This document shows positions 4,920-5,022 of a stretch of 5,022 bases of DNA, piece after piece. Below the pieces are notes generated by a model. The model was given only the letters and a program-made list of their open reading frames with translations, was not told the DNA's origin and made no database searches. The position numbers and the translations under genes are program-made. The stretch is from Nitrospirota bacterium (GTDB taxonomy: Bacteria; Nitrospinota; Nitrospinia; Nitrospinales; Nitrospinaceae). Every line of letters starts with the position of its first letter. The stretch's first letter is position 1. The DNA is taken from assembly GCA_030600405.1 (NCBI GenBank), contig JAUVMD010000137.1, forward strand, positions 1 through 5,022, read 5' to 3'.

Positions 4920-5022
4920 CAAAATTGCCTGCTTTTACCCCTTCGCAACTGAGGCCACTTTCAGGTCAATGCATTCACGGATCACTCCGTATCATTTCCA
5001 CTTGATCTACTCACCCAACTAG

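Larger units (their letters stand above)
4688..5022. other. Non-coding region upstream of the membrane kinase
   Basis: These 335 bases hold no supportable gene: every frame is broken by stops, including minus-strand frames entering from the right edge. The region should hold the kinase promoter and a long 5' leader. It contains seven GATC sites (4718, 4799, 4807, 4823, 4832, 4980, 5004), four of them within 4799-4835. It also has an 8-bp direct repeat TCTATTCG (4720-4727 and 4872-4879) and the inverted repeats listed separately. No RNA gene is recognised. Confidence 0.6.

Noticed and set aside
4881..4952. Small open frame of 23 codons starting MKRIIRLILPIF
   Set aside because: The hydrophobic start looks like a signal peptide, but there is no ribosome binding site and it overlaps the candidate kinase promoter; chance is more likely.

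Overview
The window holds three signal-transduction genes and no enzyme, transporter or mobile-element gene. It suggests a Gram-negative-type bacterium with moderate G+C and AT-rich intergenic DNA, because the large kinase has a periplasmic-type sensor domain between two membrane segments. The gene style would suit Nitrospinota or a deltaproteobacterial lineage. That placement is a weak inference from the protein style, and no marker gene here supports it.

Layout, left to right. (1) 62-1285, plus: a soluble histidine kinase with an N-terminal cyclic-nucleotide-binding domain. (2) 1286-1702: a 400-base gap with a 12-bp near-tandem repeat, two palindromes, a cluster of potential RNA helices (about 1442-1551), a good sigma70-type promoter (1533-1561) whose -35 box lies in the loop of one of those helices, and a GGA-rich leader that can fold in two exclusive ways. 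(3) 1703-2098, plus: a 131-residue stand-alone receiver-domain response regulator with a strong ribosome binding site, ended by a textbook intrinsic terminator (2133-2161). (4) 2261-4687, minus, convergent with the response regulator: an 808-residue membrane histidine kinase (dCache-like sensor, HAMP, PAS, HisKA, HATPase). (5) 4688-5022: non-coding DNA upstream of that kinase, with a candidate promoter and several short repeats.

Working model (inference): one cytoplasmic kinase that responds to a cyclic nucleotide and one membrane kinase that responds to an extracellular ligand flank a single-domain receiver with no output domain. The receiver could be a shared phosphoryl carrier or protein-interaction output, so the effector would lie outside the window. 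The receiver has a strong ribosome binding site and its own promoter and terminator, while both kinases lack a clear ribosome binding site. This fits a receiver made in excess over its kinases.

The least expected sequence signal is a 19-bp exact direct repeat inside the membrane kinase gene. It is read in two different frames, and both copies fall in recognisable domain segments. The structured intergenic region before the response regulator is the other place worth checking. I found no clear evidence of a wholly new biological system.
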